NCBI RefSeq assembly: GCF_000590925.1
Contig: NZ_CP004372.1
Coordinates: 1,593,001-1,657,000 of the forward strand
Source: Roseibacterium elongatum DSM 19469
Lineage (GTDB): Bacteria; Pseudomonadota; Alphaproteobacteria; Rhodobacterales; Rhodobacteraceae
Length of the DNA stretch: 64,000 nucleotides
Direction: 5' to 3'
Position numbers and translations under genes: made by a program. Numbering within the stretch: the first letter of the stretch is position 1; every line of letters begins with the position of its first letter. The notes under the pieces were generated by a model. The model was not told the DNA's origin, did no database searches, and saw only the letters and a program-made list of their open reading frames with translations. Positions 17,419 through 25,786 of this stretch are shown in pieces.

Positions 17419-19149
17419 TTGAACGCACTCTCGAAAATATCTTCGACAGATCCGAAACGGCGGTTGCCGCAGCCTTGCCTTGGGATCGACATCAACTTCT
17501 GCCGCAATCCGCAATGCGGGCTATTTACGGTGCCGCCAGACCCTTATGACAGAAGAGGGAAAAACCGCAGCACTGTCAAATCGAACCAACCGCACGGAAA
17601 GGTGATAGGCTCTGGATCTGAGAAATCGTATGCGTGCGGAGCCTGCGGCCATCATTCCATTCTCAAGAACAACCGGGCCATCGTTCAGGAATACAAACGC
17701 CTGCGGAAGGTTTATGTAGCGGCGACGCCGAAAGATGCCTGCCAGAACGAGGGATGCTGTAATCACGGCAAGGGCCGCGATGCGTATCCTGACCTCTATC
17801 GCAAGTCGGGGAAGACCGCGAACGGCGCACAGCGGTGGAAGTGTAAGGCCTGCCTGAAGTCCTATTCAGTGGGATCGAGTATCCGCCGGCAGAAGCGCAG
17901 CCACACCAACCGCGACATCCTATGGCTTTTGACGAACGGCACCCCGATCTCGAAGATTTGCGATTTCACGGAGATGTCGGCGCGGGATGTGTATGCCAAG
18001 ATCGACTTCATCTACGACCAGGTCATCGACTTCAACGCCACGCGCGAAAGGATGTTCGAGGTCGTGCGCTGGGAAACCGTCGGCCGCCGCTTTGCCACCG
18101 ACTCCCAAACCTTGCATCTCAACTGGCCGAATAAGCGCACTCGGGCACAGATCGCCGCACAGCACCTCTGCACGGCCCACGCGAATAGCGGATACATCAT
18201 GGCCGCTCATCTTGCACTCGATCCCGATGTTGATCTACCAGATGTCGAGGCAGAGATGATTGCCGTCGGGGATTTCGCCTTACCCCGCGCGTTCCGCCAA
18301 CAGGCACGGGTATGGCCTGAGTCTGAGTTCAAAAAATACATAGACAAGATCACCCAGAAGGTCTCCATCCATCCTTTGGAGGCACCTGAAGTCGATCTCG
18401 GCCTCCAACTACCCCATCGCGGTGCCTTGGTGCGTCAAGACATTCTGCAAGCCGCTCACGCCTTCTATTTGCGTCGATGCCTCGGAAAGGGAGATGAGCG
18501 ATTTGTTTTCGTTCTCGACGGGGATTCCGGTCTGGCGCTGTCCTTCATTTCCGCCTTCGCGCCCCGGATCAAAGAAGGAAAGGCCGACATTGCAGTCGTC
18601 GCGTTCGACAAGCACAAGTCCAACGATCAACGGAATATGATCGTCAATGACGGCAAGATCGCGTTGGAACTCGCGTCAGGCATTGGAAGATCTCAATGGA
18701 GCACAATGCCCGCGGAAGACGCGATTAAGATCACTGATCATATCATCAGCCAGATGCTCGTCGGTCATCCTCTCGACGCTCCGTTCGATTGGCCGTTTCA
18801 TACCAAGGCAGAGCCAAACCGAAAGGTGCGGATCCTGACAGATCGGCCCGAGATGGACCCAGATCGGCGAGCCCGTCTAATGCGCCTCGCAACCCTACGC
18901 AGCGTCGATCAATACTTTCACAAAGTGCGCAGTAATCTGCGCTTCGCCGCGCGTCCGGGGCATACACCCAGCAACAATGGCCGGGCTTGGGACCGACACT
19001 ACCTCTACAATCCTGGGACAATGGTGAAAATCATCGAGATCTACCGCTTCGTCCATAACTGGATGGGGCATCACAAGACCAAGGAAACGCCGGCGATGAA
19101 ATTGGGGCTGGCGAAAGGTAGAATCTACGCGAAAGACCTCTTCGCCTGA
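17419..19149 (+). CDS. transposase with N-terminal zinc ribbons
   Basis: The product (about 576 residues) carries several cysteine clusters: CRNPQC near the N-terminus, CGACG, CQNEGCCNH and WKCKACLKSYS. The last resembles the IS1-type zinc ribbon followed by a helix-turn-helix (TNRDILWLLTNGTPISKICDF). Acidic residues for a DDE active site are plausible in FATDSQTLHLNW and FVFVLDGDSG, with a later glutamate not fixed. I chose the TTG at 17419, six bases after AGGGG; a GTG at 17395 and TTG at 17353 are alternatives. The gene is full-length and intact, so the element may be active. Confidence 0.85.
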   Translation: MNALSKISSTDPKRRLPQPCLGIDINFCRNPQCGLFTVPPDPYDRRGKNRSTVKSNQPHGKVIGSGSEKSYACGACGHHSILKNNRAIVQEYKRLRKVYVAATPKDACQNEGCCNHGKGRDAYPDLYRKSGKTANGAQRWKCKACLKSYSVGSSIRRQKRSHTNRDILWLLTNGTPISKICDFTEMSARDVYAKIDFIYDQVIDFNATRERMFEVVRWETVGRRFATDSQTLHLNWPNKRTRAQIAAQHLCTAHANSGYIMAAHLALDPDVDLPDVEAEMIAVGDFALPRAFRQQARVWPESEFKKYIDKITQKVSIHPLEAPEVDLGLQLPHRGALVRQDILQAAHAFYLRRCLGKGDERFVFVLDGDSGLALSFISAFAPRIKEGKADIAVVAFDKHKSNDQRNMIVNDGKIALELASGIGRSQWSTMPAEDAIKITDHIISQMLVGHPLDAPFDWPFHTKAEPNRKVRILTDRPEMDPDRRARLMRLATLRSVDQYFHKVRSNLRFAARPGHTPSNNGRAWDRHYLYNPGTMVKIIEIYRFVHNWMGHHKTKETPAMKLGLAKGRIYAKDLFA

Positions 19150-19158
19150 AGAGGAAAC

Positions 19159-19185
19159 AACCGCCGAAGAACATCTTCGGCGGTT
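19159..19185. terminator. perfect inverted repeat after the transposase gene
   Basis: AACCGCCGAAGA (19159-19170) and TCTTCGGCGGTT (19174-19185) form a 12-bp stem with a three-base loop, nine bases after the transposase stop and just inside the right terminal repeat. It probably ends transposase transcription or shields the element from outside readthrough; there is no T-run. Confidence 0.55.
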
Positions 19186-19209
19186 GCAACATTTACTGCA
19201 AAGGGCTGG
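19184..19209 (-). repeat. right terminal inverted repeat of the insertion sequence
   Basis: Read on the minus strand this end begins CCAGCCCTTTGCAGTAAATG then TTGCAA. It pairs with the left end and is followed outside by the second copy of GATGCGCGG at 19210-19218. Confidence 0.92.
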
Positions 19210-19443
19210 GATGCGCGGGGCCTTTTTCTTTGGGTTTTGCGATTAGTTGTGGATAAGCGGCGCGCAGCGCCGGACCTGTCGCAAAGCTGTTACCGGTGGC
19301 GTGTTCCCTTCGCCCCGCAGCGGGGGTGATCCCGCGATGACATCCGGTCTGTCCCCACAGCCCTGCCGGATGTCACCAATACCGGCCAGCCCTGCACATC
19401 AAGCCCCTGTGCAGGGCTGTGCCCCGCCAACCGGGTTGGCGGC
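19210..19443. other. gene-free spacer with DnaA-box match and two long dyads
   Basis: After the target duplication and the T-run of the old rpsA terminator, this spacer holds TGTGGATAA at 19248-19256, a perfect DnaA-box sequence on the minus strand. Two strong dyads follow: a 10-bp pair at 19338-19347 and 19366-19375, and a 10-bp pair AGCCCTGCAC/GTGCAGGGCT at 19388-19397 and 19409-19418. The latter is the best candidate terminator for mipZ, which ends at 19444 on the minus strand. I see no gene here. Confidence 0.55.
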
Positions 19444-20253
19444 TCAGAAATCCACCTCGACACCGGGCAGGTTCAACGCACGGACAAGGTCGCGCAACTC
19501 CTGCCGGGCCGCGAGGTTCGAGATGTTCAGCCGTTCGACCCCCAGTTCGCGCAGGTCCAGCAATGTCATGCCCGTGGGGAACAGTTCGCGGAAAATCACG
19601 CGCTCGTTGAAACCCGGCGCGACGCGGAAGCCGATGCGTTTCGACAGGTCCTCCATCGCGCGCCCGACCTTGCGCTTGTTGTGCATTTCCTGCGCGCCAA
19701 GGCGGTTGCGCACCACGATCCAGTCCATCGGCTCCAGCCCGGCGCGGGCGCGCAACTGCCGGGCATGCCAGACCATCTCGGAATAGACGCTGGGGCCCTT
19801 TATCTCGTAGGTCTCGGGGTCGATGCGCGCCAGCAGGTCGAAATCGACGAAACTGTCGTTCATCGGCGTGATCAGGGTATCGGCAAGGCTGTGGGCCACT
19901 TGGCTGAGGCGCGTGTGACTGCCGGGGCAGTCGATGACGATGAAATCGCAACGCGCCTCGTGCTCGGCCACGGCAGCCGACAGGCGGCGATCATAGATGT
20001 TCTCGCCCGGCGCCAGATCATCGGGGCTGAGATCGGGCAGATCCATCAGGATCGGACAGGCCAGATCCATCTCACGTTTGGCAATGGTGTTCTGCCGGTT
20101 CTCGACATAGCGACCGAAACTGCGTTGTCGCAGGTCCAGATCCAACGCGCCCACGACATGCCCCAAACGCGCCAGAGCCGTCGCCACATGCATCGCGGTG
20201 GTCGATTTCCCAGACCCGCCCTTTTCGTTCCCAAGGACGATGATATGTGCCAC
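19444..20253 (-). CDS. mipZ: MipZ-type division-plane positioning ATPase
   Basis: MipZ is a ParA-family ATPase which in Caulobacter forms a polar gradient through ParB and inhibits FtsZ assembly away from midcell. The 269-residue product opens with the deviant Walker A GNEKGGSGKSTTAMHVA (residues 8-24), then LDLDLRQRSFGRYVENR, a close match to the MipZ signature. It has a Walker B-like FIVIDCPGSHTRL (about residue 107) and PMNDSFVDFDLLARIDPETY (about 130). The start is a GTG at 20253. It is a single gene, divergent from the TPR gene. Plain ParA is excluded by the extended LDLRQRS region. Confidence 0.9.
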   Translation of the reverse strand: MAHIIVLGNEKGGSGKSTTAMHVATALARLGHVVGALDLDLRQRSFGRYVENRQNTIAKREMDLACPILMDLPDLSPDDLAPGENIYDRRLSAAVAEHEARCDFIVIDCPGSHTRLSQVAHSLADTLITPMNDSFVDFDLLARIDPETYEIKGPSVYSEMVWHARQLRARAGLEPMDWIVVRNRLGAQEMHNKRKVGRAMEDLSKRIGFRVAPGFNERVIFRELFPTGMTLLDLRELGVERLNISNLAARQELRDLVRALNLPGVEVDF

Positions 20254-20419
20254 GGCCCGTTCCCCAACATATGGGCGCCCTCGTGCAATGGGGCGCGATT
20301 TATGGGCCGAATATACGAAAACGGGTGCAGAAGGTTAAGCTTGTCCCGTCTGAATTTCGCCGCTGTGCGACTCCGCTGCATCGGCACTTGGACAGGCGCA
20401 TCGACAGGGGAGGATATCG

Positions 20420-21699
20420 ATGACCCGCTCGGATCGCTACGGCAATGCCCTCGGGACAGGGTCCGAAAGGGCGACCGAGGCCTATTGCAGCGGTATCGAT
20501 CATGTTCTGGCGGCATCTTGGGGGGCATGCGATGCGTTCGAAGAGGCCATCGCCGCCGATTGCGGGTTCGCGCTGGCCCATGCCGGTCTCGCGCGGGCCG
20601 CCATGTATGAAAACGATGCGCCACGGGCAAAGGCCGCCATGGCCCGCGCCCGCGCTTTGACCGGCGGCCTCAGTGACCGCGAAAAGGCCCATATCGCCGT
20701 ATTGGGCTTGCTTGTCGATGGGCGCATGCCAGAGGCGCGAGCCGCCGTTCTCGCCCATATCGACGTGTTTCCGCGCGACGCGTTGGTGGCTCAGATCTGC
20801 ACCAACATCTTCGGTCTCATCGGCTTTTCGGGCGTTGTCGGGCGGGAGGCCGAGTTGCTGGCCTACAGGCCCGTCTTTTGCCCGCCTATGGCGAGGATTG
20901 GTGGATGATGTCGATGCACGCCCTGTCGCTATGCGAGGTGGGCCGCCTGGACGAGGCGCTAACCCTGATGGACCGGTCGCTTGCCCTGAATGACTCAAAT
21001 GCCAATGGCGCGCATTTCAAGGCCCATACATTATCCGAGACTGGCGAGGCGGAGGCCGGCCGATCGTTTCTGGATCGTTGGATCGCGGGCTATGATCGCC
21101 GCGCTGTCCTGCATGGGCACCTGAGTTGGCACCGGGCGCTCTGGGCGCTGGACCGGGGCGACTTCGCCGCCATGTGGGATACGCTGGACACGGCGATCAA
21201 GCCGGGGGCGTCGAGGTCGTTGCCAATCAACATCCTGACGGACACATCCGCACTTCTGTGGCGGGCCGAGATTGCCGGAGCCGTGGTCGCACCCGACCGC
21301 TGGCACGACATCAGCGCCTATGCCGCCCGTTTCTTTCCCGAGCCGGGCCAGAGCTTTGTCGATATGCATGCGGCGCTCGCCCATGCCATGGCGGGCGAGG
21401 GGGATCGATTGGGGGTGCTTGTCGATGTGCAGAAAGGCTATGCGGCTGACCTCGTTCGACCGGTGGCGCGGGCCTGGGGCGCCATTGCCCGGGGCGAATT
21501 CGAGACTGCACTGGACCAGCTTGCACCCGTGATGGGGCAGCATGAACGTCTCGGCGGCAGCCGAGCGCAGCGCGACCTGCTGGAACTGACGTGGCTGACT
21601 CTGCTGTTGCGGCTGCGCCGGGCGGAGGAGGCACAGCGCAGCATGCTGGGGCGACGCCATGTGTTCGCGACCCACGCTCCGGTCGCGGGATACGCGTGA
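20420..21699 (+). CDS. TTC38-like tetratricopeptide repeat protein (frameshifted)
   Basis: The N-terminal part has TPR-like helices (FEEAIAADCGFALAHAGLAR, AKAAMARARAL) and the C-terminal part, in another frame, has LPAYGEDWWMMSMHALSL, then DEALTLMDRSLALNDSNANG. The conserved SWHRALWALDRGDF is typical of TTC38-like proteins. One base is missing near 20872 in the stretch CCCGTCTTTTG; restoring a C or T gives 426 residues. No signal peptide is evident. Function in bacteria is unknown. It is divergent from mipZ with a 166-base gap. Confidence 0.7.
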
Positions 21700-21731
21700 T
21701 ACCGCCCGAAACAGGCGCGCCGCGGTGAACG

Positions 21732-21764
21732 CAAAGAAAAACGCCGCCCCGAAGGACGGCGTTT
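21732..21764 (-). terminator. Rho-independent terminator of rplS-rpmE
   Basis: On the minus strand ACGCCGTCC and GGGCGGCGT form a stem around a TTCG tetraloop, followed by TTTTTCTTT. It lies about 27 bases after the rpmE stop and is a classic intrinsic terminator. Confidence 0.85.
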
Positions 21765-21790
21765 GAAAACATCCAGCGCGGCGATACGGC

Positions 21791-22012
21791 TCAGAAGCCG
21801 AGGCCTTCGTATTTCTTCTTGAACTTCGACACGCGGCCGCCCTGGTCCATCAGGCGGGTGCCGCCGCCGGTCCATGCCGGGTGCACCGAGGGGTCGATGT
21901 CGAGCGACAGGGTGTCGCCTTCCGAACCCCAGGTCGAGCGCATCTGCACGATGTCGCCGTTCGTCATTTTCACGTCGATGACGTGATAATCGGGATGGAT
22001 ATCCTTTTTCAT
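21791..22012 (-). CDS. rpmE: 50S ribosomal protein L31
   Basis: The 73-residue protein starts [19 protein letters not shown] and has [27 protein letters not shown], the standard L31 pattern. It lacks the CxxC zinc motif, so it is the C-minus form (type B-like metal-free). It follows rplS by 11 bases and is the last gene before a strong terminator. Confidence 0.96.
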   Translation of the reverse strand: MKKDIHPDYHVIDVKMTNGDIVQMRSTWGSEGDTLSLDIDPSVHPAWTGGGTRLMDQGGRVSKFKKKYEGLGF

Positions 22013-22023
22013 CTCGCCGCTCC

Positions 22024-22407
22024 TTACGCTTCGGCGCCCGGCTTGGGCTTGTAGGTGCTGTCCTCGGCGATCCGGGCGGATTTGCCCCGACGCGAGCGCA
22101 GGTAGTACATCTTGGCGCGGCGCACGCGGCCGCGGCGGACCACCTCGATCGACTCGATGTTGGTCGAGTAGAGGGGGAAGACACGCTCGACGCCCTCGCC
22201 GAACGAAATCTTGCGCACGGTGAACGACCCGGCGATGCCGCTGCCGTTCTTGCGTGCGATGCAGACGCCCTCGTAATTCTGCACGCGGGTGCGGGTGCCC
22301 TCGGTCACCTTGTAACCGACGCGCACGGTGTCGCCTGCCTTGAAATCCGGGATGGATTTGCCGAGCTCGGCGATCTGCTCGGCCTCCAGTTGTGCGATCA
22401 GATCCAT
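22024..22407 (-). CDS. rplS: 50S ribosomal protein L19
   Basis: L19 lies at the interface of the two subunits. The 127-residue product has [27 protein letters not shown] sequence ([18 protein letters not shown]), [19 protein letters not shown] and the basic [23 protein letters not shown]. The order trmD-rplS-rpmE on the minus strand is conserved in Rhodobacterales. A 257-base spacer separates it from trmD, so it may have its own promoter. Confidence 0.97.
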   Translation of the reverse strand: MDLIAQLEAEQIAELGKSIPDFKAGDTVRVGYKVTEGTRTRVQNYEGVCIARKNGSGIAGSFTVRKISFGEGVERVFPLYSTNIESIEVVRRGRVRRAKMYYLRSRRGKSARIAEDSTYKPKPGAEA

Positions 22408-22664
22408 TGGACCCGTCTCCTATCTATCGATGCTCGCGGTTGTGCCCGCGAAGGTGTCTCGTCAACCCAGAGCTCCGAACTTCGACCGGGTCCGCCTTGA
22501 TCCCGTTTCGGGGGCGCCCGCCGGAGATGCGGTCAATCCTTGCCTTGTCATGTCGCTCCCGCCTTTGCGGTCGCCGAAGGTGCGCACGCGGTAAAAAGAA
22601 CGACGATCCGGCTGACCGATTCCGGCCCCGGACCTGCGCCGTATAAGGGGGGCGGGGCGGGCGA
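22408..22664 (-). other. trmD-rplS spacer, possible leader with a 29-codon ORF
   Basis: No established gene is seen. On the minus strand a 29-codon frame (22462-22551) starts MTRQGLTASPAGAPETG after GGGAG; it could be a leader peptide but has no recognised homologue. TTGACG occurs near 22450 on the minus strand and might be a -35 element for rplS. Autoregulatory leaders exist for several ribosomal protein genes, but I see no specific known fold. Confidence 0.3.
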
Positions 22665-23471
22665 TCAACCCTTTCGTTTCAGGTACTCCGCCCAAAGATC
22701 GGGGCGGCGCGCCCGCGTCAGGCGCTCGGCCTCGGCGCGGCGCCATTTTTCGATCTCGCCATGATGCCCCGACAGCAGCACATCGGGGATCTTGCGGCCC
22801 TTCCATTCGGCGGGCTTGGTGTATTGGGGGTGTTCCAGCAAACCGTCGGAGAAGCTCTCTTCCTCGGTCGAGGCGGCGTTGCCCAGAACGCCGGGGATCA
22901 GCCGCACCGTGGCGTCCAGCACGGCCTGCGCGGCGATCTCGCCGCCGGTCAGGACGAAATCGCCAAGGCTGATTTCCTCCAGCCCGTATTCTTCGATCAC
23001 GCGCTCATCAACGCCTTCAAAACGGCCGCAGAGCATCGTCATCCCCTCGGCCCGTGCAAACCGCCGTGCGTCGGCTTGCGTGAAGGGTTTGCCGCGCGGG
23101 CTGAGATAGACGCGCGGCCAGCGGGCGGGGTCGTCGGGCGTGCCCCTGGCCGCCATCGACAGCGCACGGCCCAGCACGTCCGCGCGCATCACCAGGCCCG
23201 CACCGCCGCCAGCCGGCGTGTCATCGACCTGCCGGTGCTTGCCCGTACCAAAGGGACGCAGGTCGATCGGTTCGAGCGCCCAAAGCCCATCCTTGAGGGC
23301 GCGGCCGGTCAGCGACGCCCCCAGCACACCGGGAAACACGTCGGGGAAGAGGGTCACGATCTTGGCGCACCACGCCCCGTGCAGGCGTTTGCTCTCGTCC
23401 ATCAGATCGCGGGGCGTCAGATTGGCCGAGATCGACAGGCGACCATGGGATTTCGACGGCGGGTTTGTCAT
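22665..23471 (-). CDS. trmD: tRNA (guanine-N1-)-methyltransferase
   Basis: TrmD methylates G37 next to the anticodon and prevents frameshifting. The 268-residue protein has an N-terminal extension of about 35 residues ([16 protein letters not shown]) common in this order, then [33 protein letters not shown] cut within the conserved active loop, [12 protein letters not shown], and the SPOUT knot [11 protein letters not shown] followed by IPGVLGN. The C-terminus PEYTKP-like motif is [12 protein letters not shown]. It is preceded by rimM, with a 149-base gap holding a repeated sequence. Confidence 0.96.
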   Translation of the reverse strand: MTNPPSKSHGRLSISANLTPRDLMDESKRLHGAWCAKIVTLFPDVFPGVLGASLTGRALKDGLWALEPIDLRPFGTGKHRQVDDTPAGGGAGLVMRADVLGRALSMAARGTPDDPARWPRVYLSPRGKPFTQADARRFARAEGMTMLCGRFEGVDERVIEEYGLEEISLGDFVLTGGEIAAQAVLDATVRLIPGVLGNAASTEEESFSDGLLEHPQYTKPAEWKGRKIPDVLLSGHHGEIEKWRRAEAERLTRARRPDLWAEYLKRKG

Positions 23472-23507
23472 GAGGTGGGATTAAGATGGGTTGCCGCCCT
23501 GCGCAAT

Positions 23508-23619
23508 GGGCAGGGTTTGCGCCGGCCCTGCCGTCGCCCGGGAAAGCGCGCAAAGGGGCATCGAGCCCCATTGGGCGCTGGCGCGGTCCGCGCGGGCATA
23601 TTTGAGGGATAAAGATGGG
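23508..23619. repeat. long intergenic repeat, copy 1
   Basis: Read on the minus strand this spacer contains ATCTTTATCCCTCAAATATG, then GGGGCTCGATGCCCC, and later a GCGCAAACCCTGCC block. The same three blocks in the same order lie at 53231-53348 on the plus strand. The middle block contains a dyad (GGGGC..GCCCC). The sequence lies between rimM and trmD, so it would be transcribed within that operon. Confidence 0.65.
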
Positions 23620-23620
23620 A

Positions 23621-24130
23621 TCAGTCGTCGAAGAGACCCTCGGGCGGGTCGATGACGATCCGACCCTGGGCCAGATCCACGGTGGGCACGATCTCGAGCG
23701 TGAAGGGGACGAGGACGGTGCCTTTCTGCCCGGGCACGCGCAACTCCAGCAGGTCGCTGGCGCCATGGTTCAGGACGGCCGAGACCTTGCCGCGGGGCTG
23801 GCCGCCGGTGTCCTGAGCGGACAGGCCGATCAGGTCGGCATGGTAATATTCATCGTCGGGCAGGCTGGGCAGGGCGCTGCGCGGGGCGAAGAGGCGGGTG
23901 CCGCGCAGGGCGTCGGCCGCCTCCTTCGAGGTGACGCCCGAGAGGCGGGCGGCGAAACCCGCCTTGACGGGGCGCGTCAGCTGGATATCGAAGCTGCGGC
24001 GGCCGTCCTCGGTGCTCAGCGGGCCGTAGGTGGCGATGTCGTCGGGGGTGGCGCAGAAGCTCTTCAGCCGCACCTCGCCGCGCACGCCGAAGGAACCGGC
24101 GATTGCGCCGACACAGACCTTGTCAGCCAT
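23621..24130 (-). CDS. rimM: ribosome maturation factor RimM
   Basis: RimM binds S19 and helps 30S head maturation. The 169-residue protein begins [25 protein letters not shown] truncated here to its conserved GxIxxxFGVRGEV core. It has a PRC-barrel domain with [12 protein letters not shown] and a C-terminal [19 protein letters not shown] and DPPEGLFDD. It overlaps the upstream small membrane gene by eight bases, so the two are probably co-translated. Confidence 0.95.
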   Translation of the reverse strand: MADKVCVGAIAGSFGVRGEVRLKSFCATPDDIATYGPLSTEDGRRSFDIQLTRPVKAGFAARLSGVTSKEAADALRGTRLFAPRSALPSLPDDEYYHADLIGLSAQDTGGQPRGKVSAVLNHGASDLLELRVPGQKGTVLVPFTLEIVPTVDLAQGRIVIDPPEGLFDD

Positions 24131-24341
24131 GGACAGCTCCTCTCGCGGTCGGGGGCGGGGGCAGTGCGGCGCGGTCCTGTGTCAGGGCCACCCACATAAG
24201 GAAGGCGAACACCGCCGCGATTGCGATGAACACGACCCCGACAAGGCGCGCGGGCGCATCTCCGAAGACAAGGAAATAGATGCCTATGGCGGCAAGGCCC
24301 AACGCCACGAGGATCATGTAACCCTCCGGCGGCAGAGCCAT
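24123..24341 (-). CDS. small two-helix membrane protein
   Basis: I do not recognise a named family. The 72-residue product has two hydrophobic helices, [19 protein letters not shown] and [21 protein letters not shown], and a proline-rich tail. It overlaps rimM and lies 90 bases after rpsP within the rpsP-rimM-trmD operon. The overlap and the helix pattern support a real gene of unknown function. Confidence 0.65.
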   Translation of the reverse strand: MALPPEGYMILVALGLAAIGIYFLVFGDAPARLVGVVFIAIAAVFAFLMWVALTQDRAALPPPPTARGAVHG

Positions 24342-24431
24342 GACGCGCTTTGGCGCTGGGTGTCGGATCGTGCCAATATGCCCGGTCGCACCGGGCGCGC
24401 CCGAATGGGTGCGCGCCCGATAATGGCCTGA

Positions 24432-24803
24432 TCAGTCGGCCGTTTCTTCGGCCGGCGCCTCGGCGGCGGCGGCCTTGGCGGCCTTTTCCTCGGCGCGTTC
24501 CTGCGCCTTCTTGCCGGGCTGGGCCTTTTTCATGTTGGCGCGCTCTTTCTTTTCGACGACGCCGGCGGCCTCGAGGAAGCGGCTGATCCGGTCGGTGGGC
24601 TGGGCGCCCTGGTCGAGCCAGTACTGAACGCGCTCCATGTTCATCTTCACGCGCTCTTCGCTGTCCTTGGGCAGGAGCGGGTTATAGGTGCCGAGCTTTT
24701 CGATGAAGCGGCCATCGCGGGGCATGCGGCTGTCGGTGGCCACGATGCGGTAGAAGGGACGCTTTTTCGAGCCGCCGCGGGCCAGTCGGATTTTCATTGC
24801 CAT
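24432..24803 (-). CDS. rpsP: 30S ribosomal protein S16
   Basis: The 123-residue protein starts [20 protein letters not shown] and contains [22 protein letters not shown], the S16 core. Beyond about residue 80 it has a lysine/alanine-rich extension ([20 protein letters not shown]) common in alphaproteobacterial S16 proteins. It is the first ribosomal gene of the rpsP-orf-rimM-trmD-rplS-rpmE run. Confidence 0.96.
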   Translation of the reverse strand: MAMKIRLARGGSKKRPFYRIVATDSRMPRDGRFIEKLGTYNPLLPKDSEERVKMNMERVQYWLDQGAQPTDRISRFLEAAGVVEKKERANMKKAQPGKKAQERAEEKAAKAAAAEAPAEETAD

Positions 24804-24849
24804 GGTGTAACTCCTTGATATGGCTTGTGAAGGCGGGATAAATTCCGCC

Positions 24850-25146
24850 CTACGATTGGTGTTGTTCGTGGTGACGGATGACCTCGTCGATGACGAAGCG
24901 CAGGAATTTCCTAGCGAAAACCGGGTCGAGATCGGCCCGTTCGGCCAGGTCTTCGAGACGTGCGACCTGGGCGGCTTCGCGCGCGGGGTCGGACGGGGGA
25001 AGGTCGTGTTCGGCCTTGAGCTTGCCGACGGCCTGGGTGTGCTTGAACCGTTCGCCGAGCGTGTAGATCAGGATCGCGTCGAGGCGGTCGATCGACTCGC
25101 GGTGGCCCTTGAGGATTTCGGCGGCGCGGGTGGTGGCATCGGTCAT
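24850..25146 (-). CDS. chorismate mutase (AroQ class)
   Basis: The enzyme turns chorismate into prephenate for phenylalanine and tyrosine synthesis. The 98-residue all-helical product matches monofunctional AroQ-type mutases: [38 protein letters not shown] and [16 protein letters not shown]. The ATG at 25146 gives the family length. A chorismate mutase between ffh and rpsP is a known arrangement in Rhodobacterales. Confidence 0.9.
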   Translation of the reverse strand: MTDATTRAAEILKGHRESIDRLDAILIYTLGERFKHTQAVGKLKAEHDLPPSDPAREAAQVARLEDLAERADLDPVFARKFLRFVIDEVIRHHEQHQS

Positions 25147-25237
25147 GGGCGGGCCTCTGACAGGGCGGTGGGGCGGGGGGCACAGGGCGTACACACCCCG
25201 TACACGGGCCGTACATACACAGGCGGCTGGCGGCGGG

Positions 25238-25786
25238 TCATTGGCCGCCCTCCTCGGCCGGGGCGGGGTGACGCCAGACCTGCAGCGGCTCGTCGCGGTC
25301 GGGGCGGGTGGCGTCCAGGTCACGGGTGCAGCCAAGCCGGCGGGCCAGCGCCAGCGAGCGGTCGTTGCGCTCGTCGATATAACTGACCGCCGTTTGCCAG
25401 CCGAGATCGTCATAGGCATGGGCGCGCACGCGCATCACCGCCTCGAAGGCACAGCCCTTGCCCTCGGCCTCGGGGGCCCAGATCGTCCAGCCCAGTTCGT
25501 GCTCGGGCCAGTCCCCGGGATACCACGGCCCGACGGACCCGATGGGTGTGCCGGTGCGAGCGTCTTCGGCGACGAACAGGCCAAAGCCGCGCAGATGCCA
25601 GTGGCCCGCAAAGATCGCGAGAATGCGCCACGCATCGCCGAGCGTCTTGTCCGCGCCACCGCCGACAAAGCGCGCCCGGTCGGAGGTGATGAACGGGACC
25701 AGGGCGTCGAAATCCGACGCCTTGGGCGCGCGCAGAACCAGCCGCTCGGTCCGCAGGACCGGTGTATCGGTCAGATGCGCGATCAT
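25238..25786 (-). CDS. GNAT-family N-acetyltransferase
   Basis: The 182-residue protein resembles the RimJ/RimL-like GNAT group: it begins with LRTERLVLRAPKASDFDAL and has GSVGPWYPGDWPEHELGWTIW and WQTAVSYIDERNDRSLALARRLGC, the acetyl-CoA site and final strand of the fold. The substrate is unknown. The ATG at 25786 overlaps the ffh stop by four bases, so it is translated with ffh. Confidence 0.88.
   Translation of the reverse strand: MIAHLTDTPVLRTERLVLRAPKASDFDALVPFITSDRARFVGGGADKTLGDAWRILAIFAGHWHLRGFGLFVAEDARTGTPIGSVGPWYPGDWPEHELGWTIWAPEAEGKGCAFEAVMRVRAHAYDDLGWQTAVSYIDERNDRSLALARRLGCTRDLDATRPDRDEPLQVWRHPAPAEEGGQ

Larger units (their letters stand above)
17315..19209 (+). mobile_element. complete insertion sequence, 1,895 bp, single transposase gene
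   Basis: The ends are imperfect inverted repeats of 26 bp: the left end starts CCAGCCCTTTGCAGTAAATG, and the right end read inward is identical for 20 bases, with 24 of 26 matching overall. Both outer edges are flanked by the same 9 bases GATGCGCGG (17306-17314 and 19210-19218), a perfect target duplication. One long gene fills the element. The element's base composition is visibly less GC-rich than the flanking genes. A zinc-ribbon transposase and 9-bp duplications recall IS1-like elements, but I cannot assign the family with confidence. Confidence 0.93.

Noticed and set aside
19248..19256. Chromosomal replication origin near mipZ
   Set aside because: Only one DnaA box is seen, with no AT-rich unwinding region and no dnaA, hemE or parAB neighbours.
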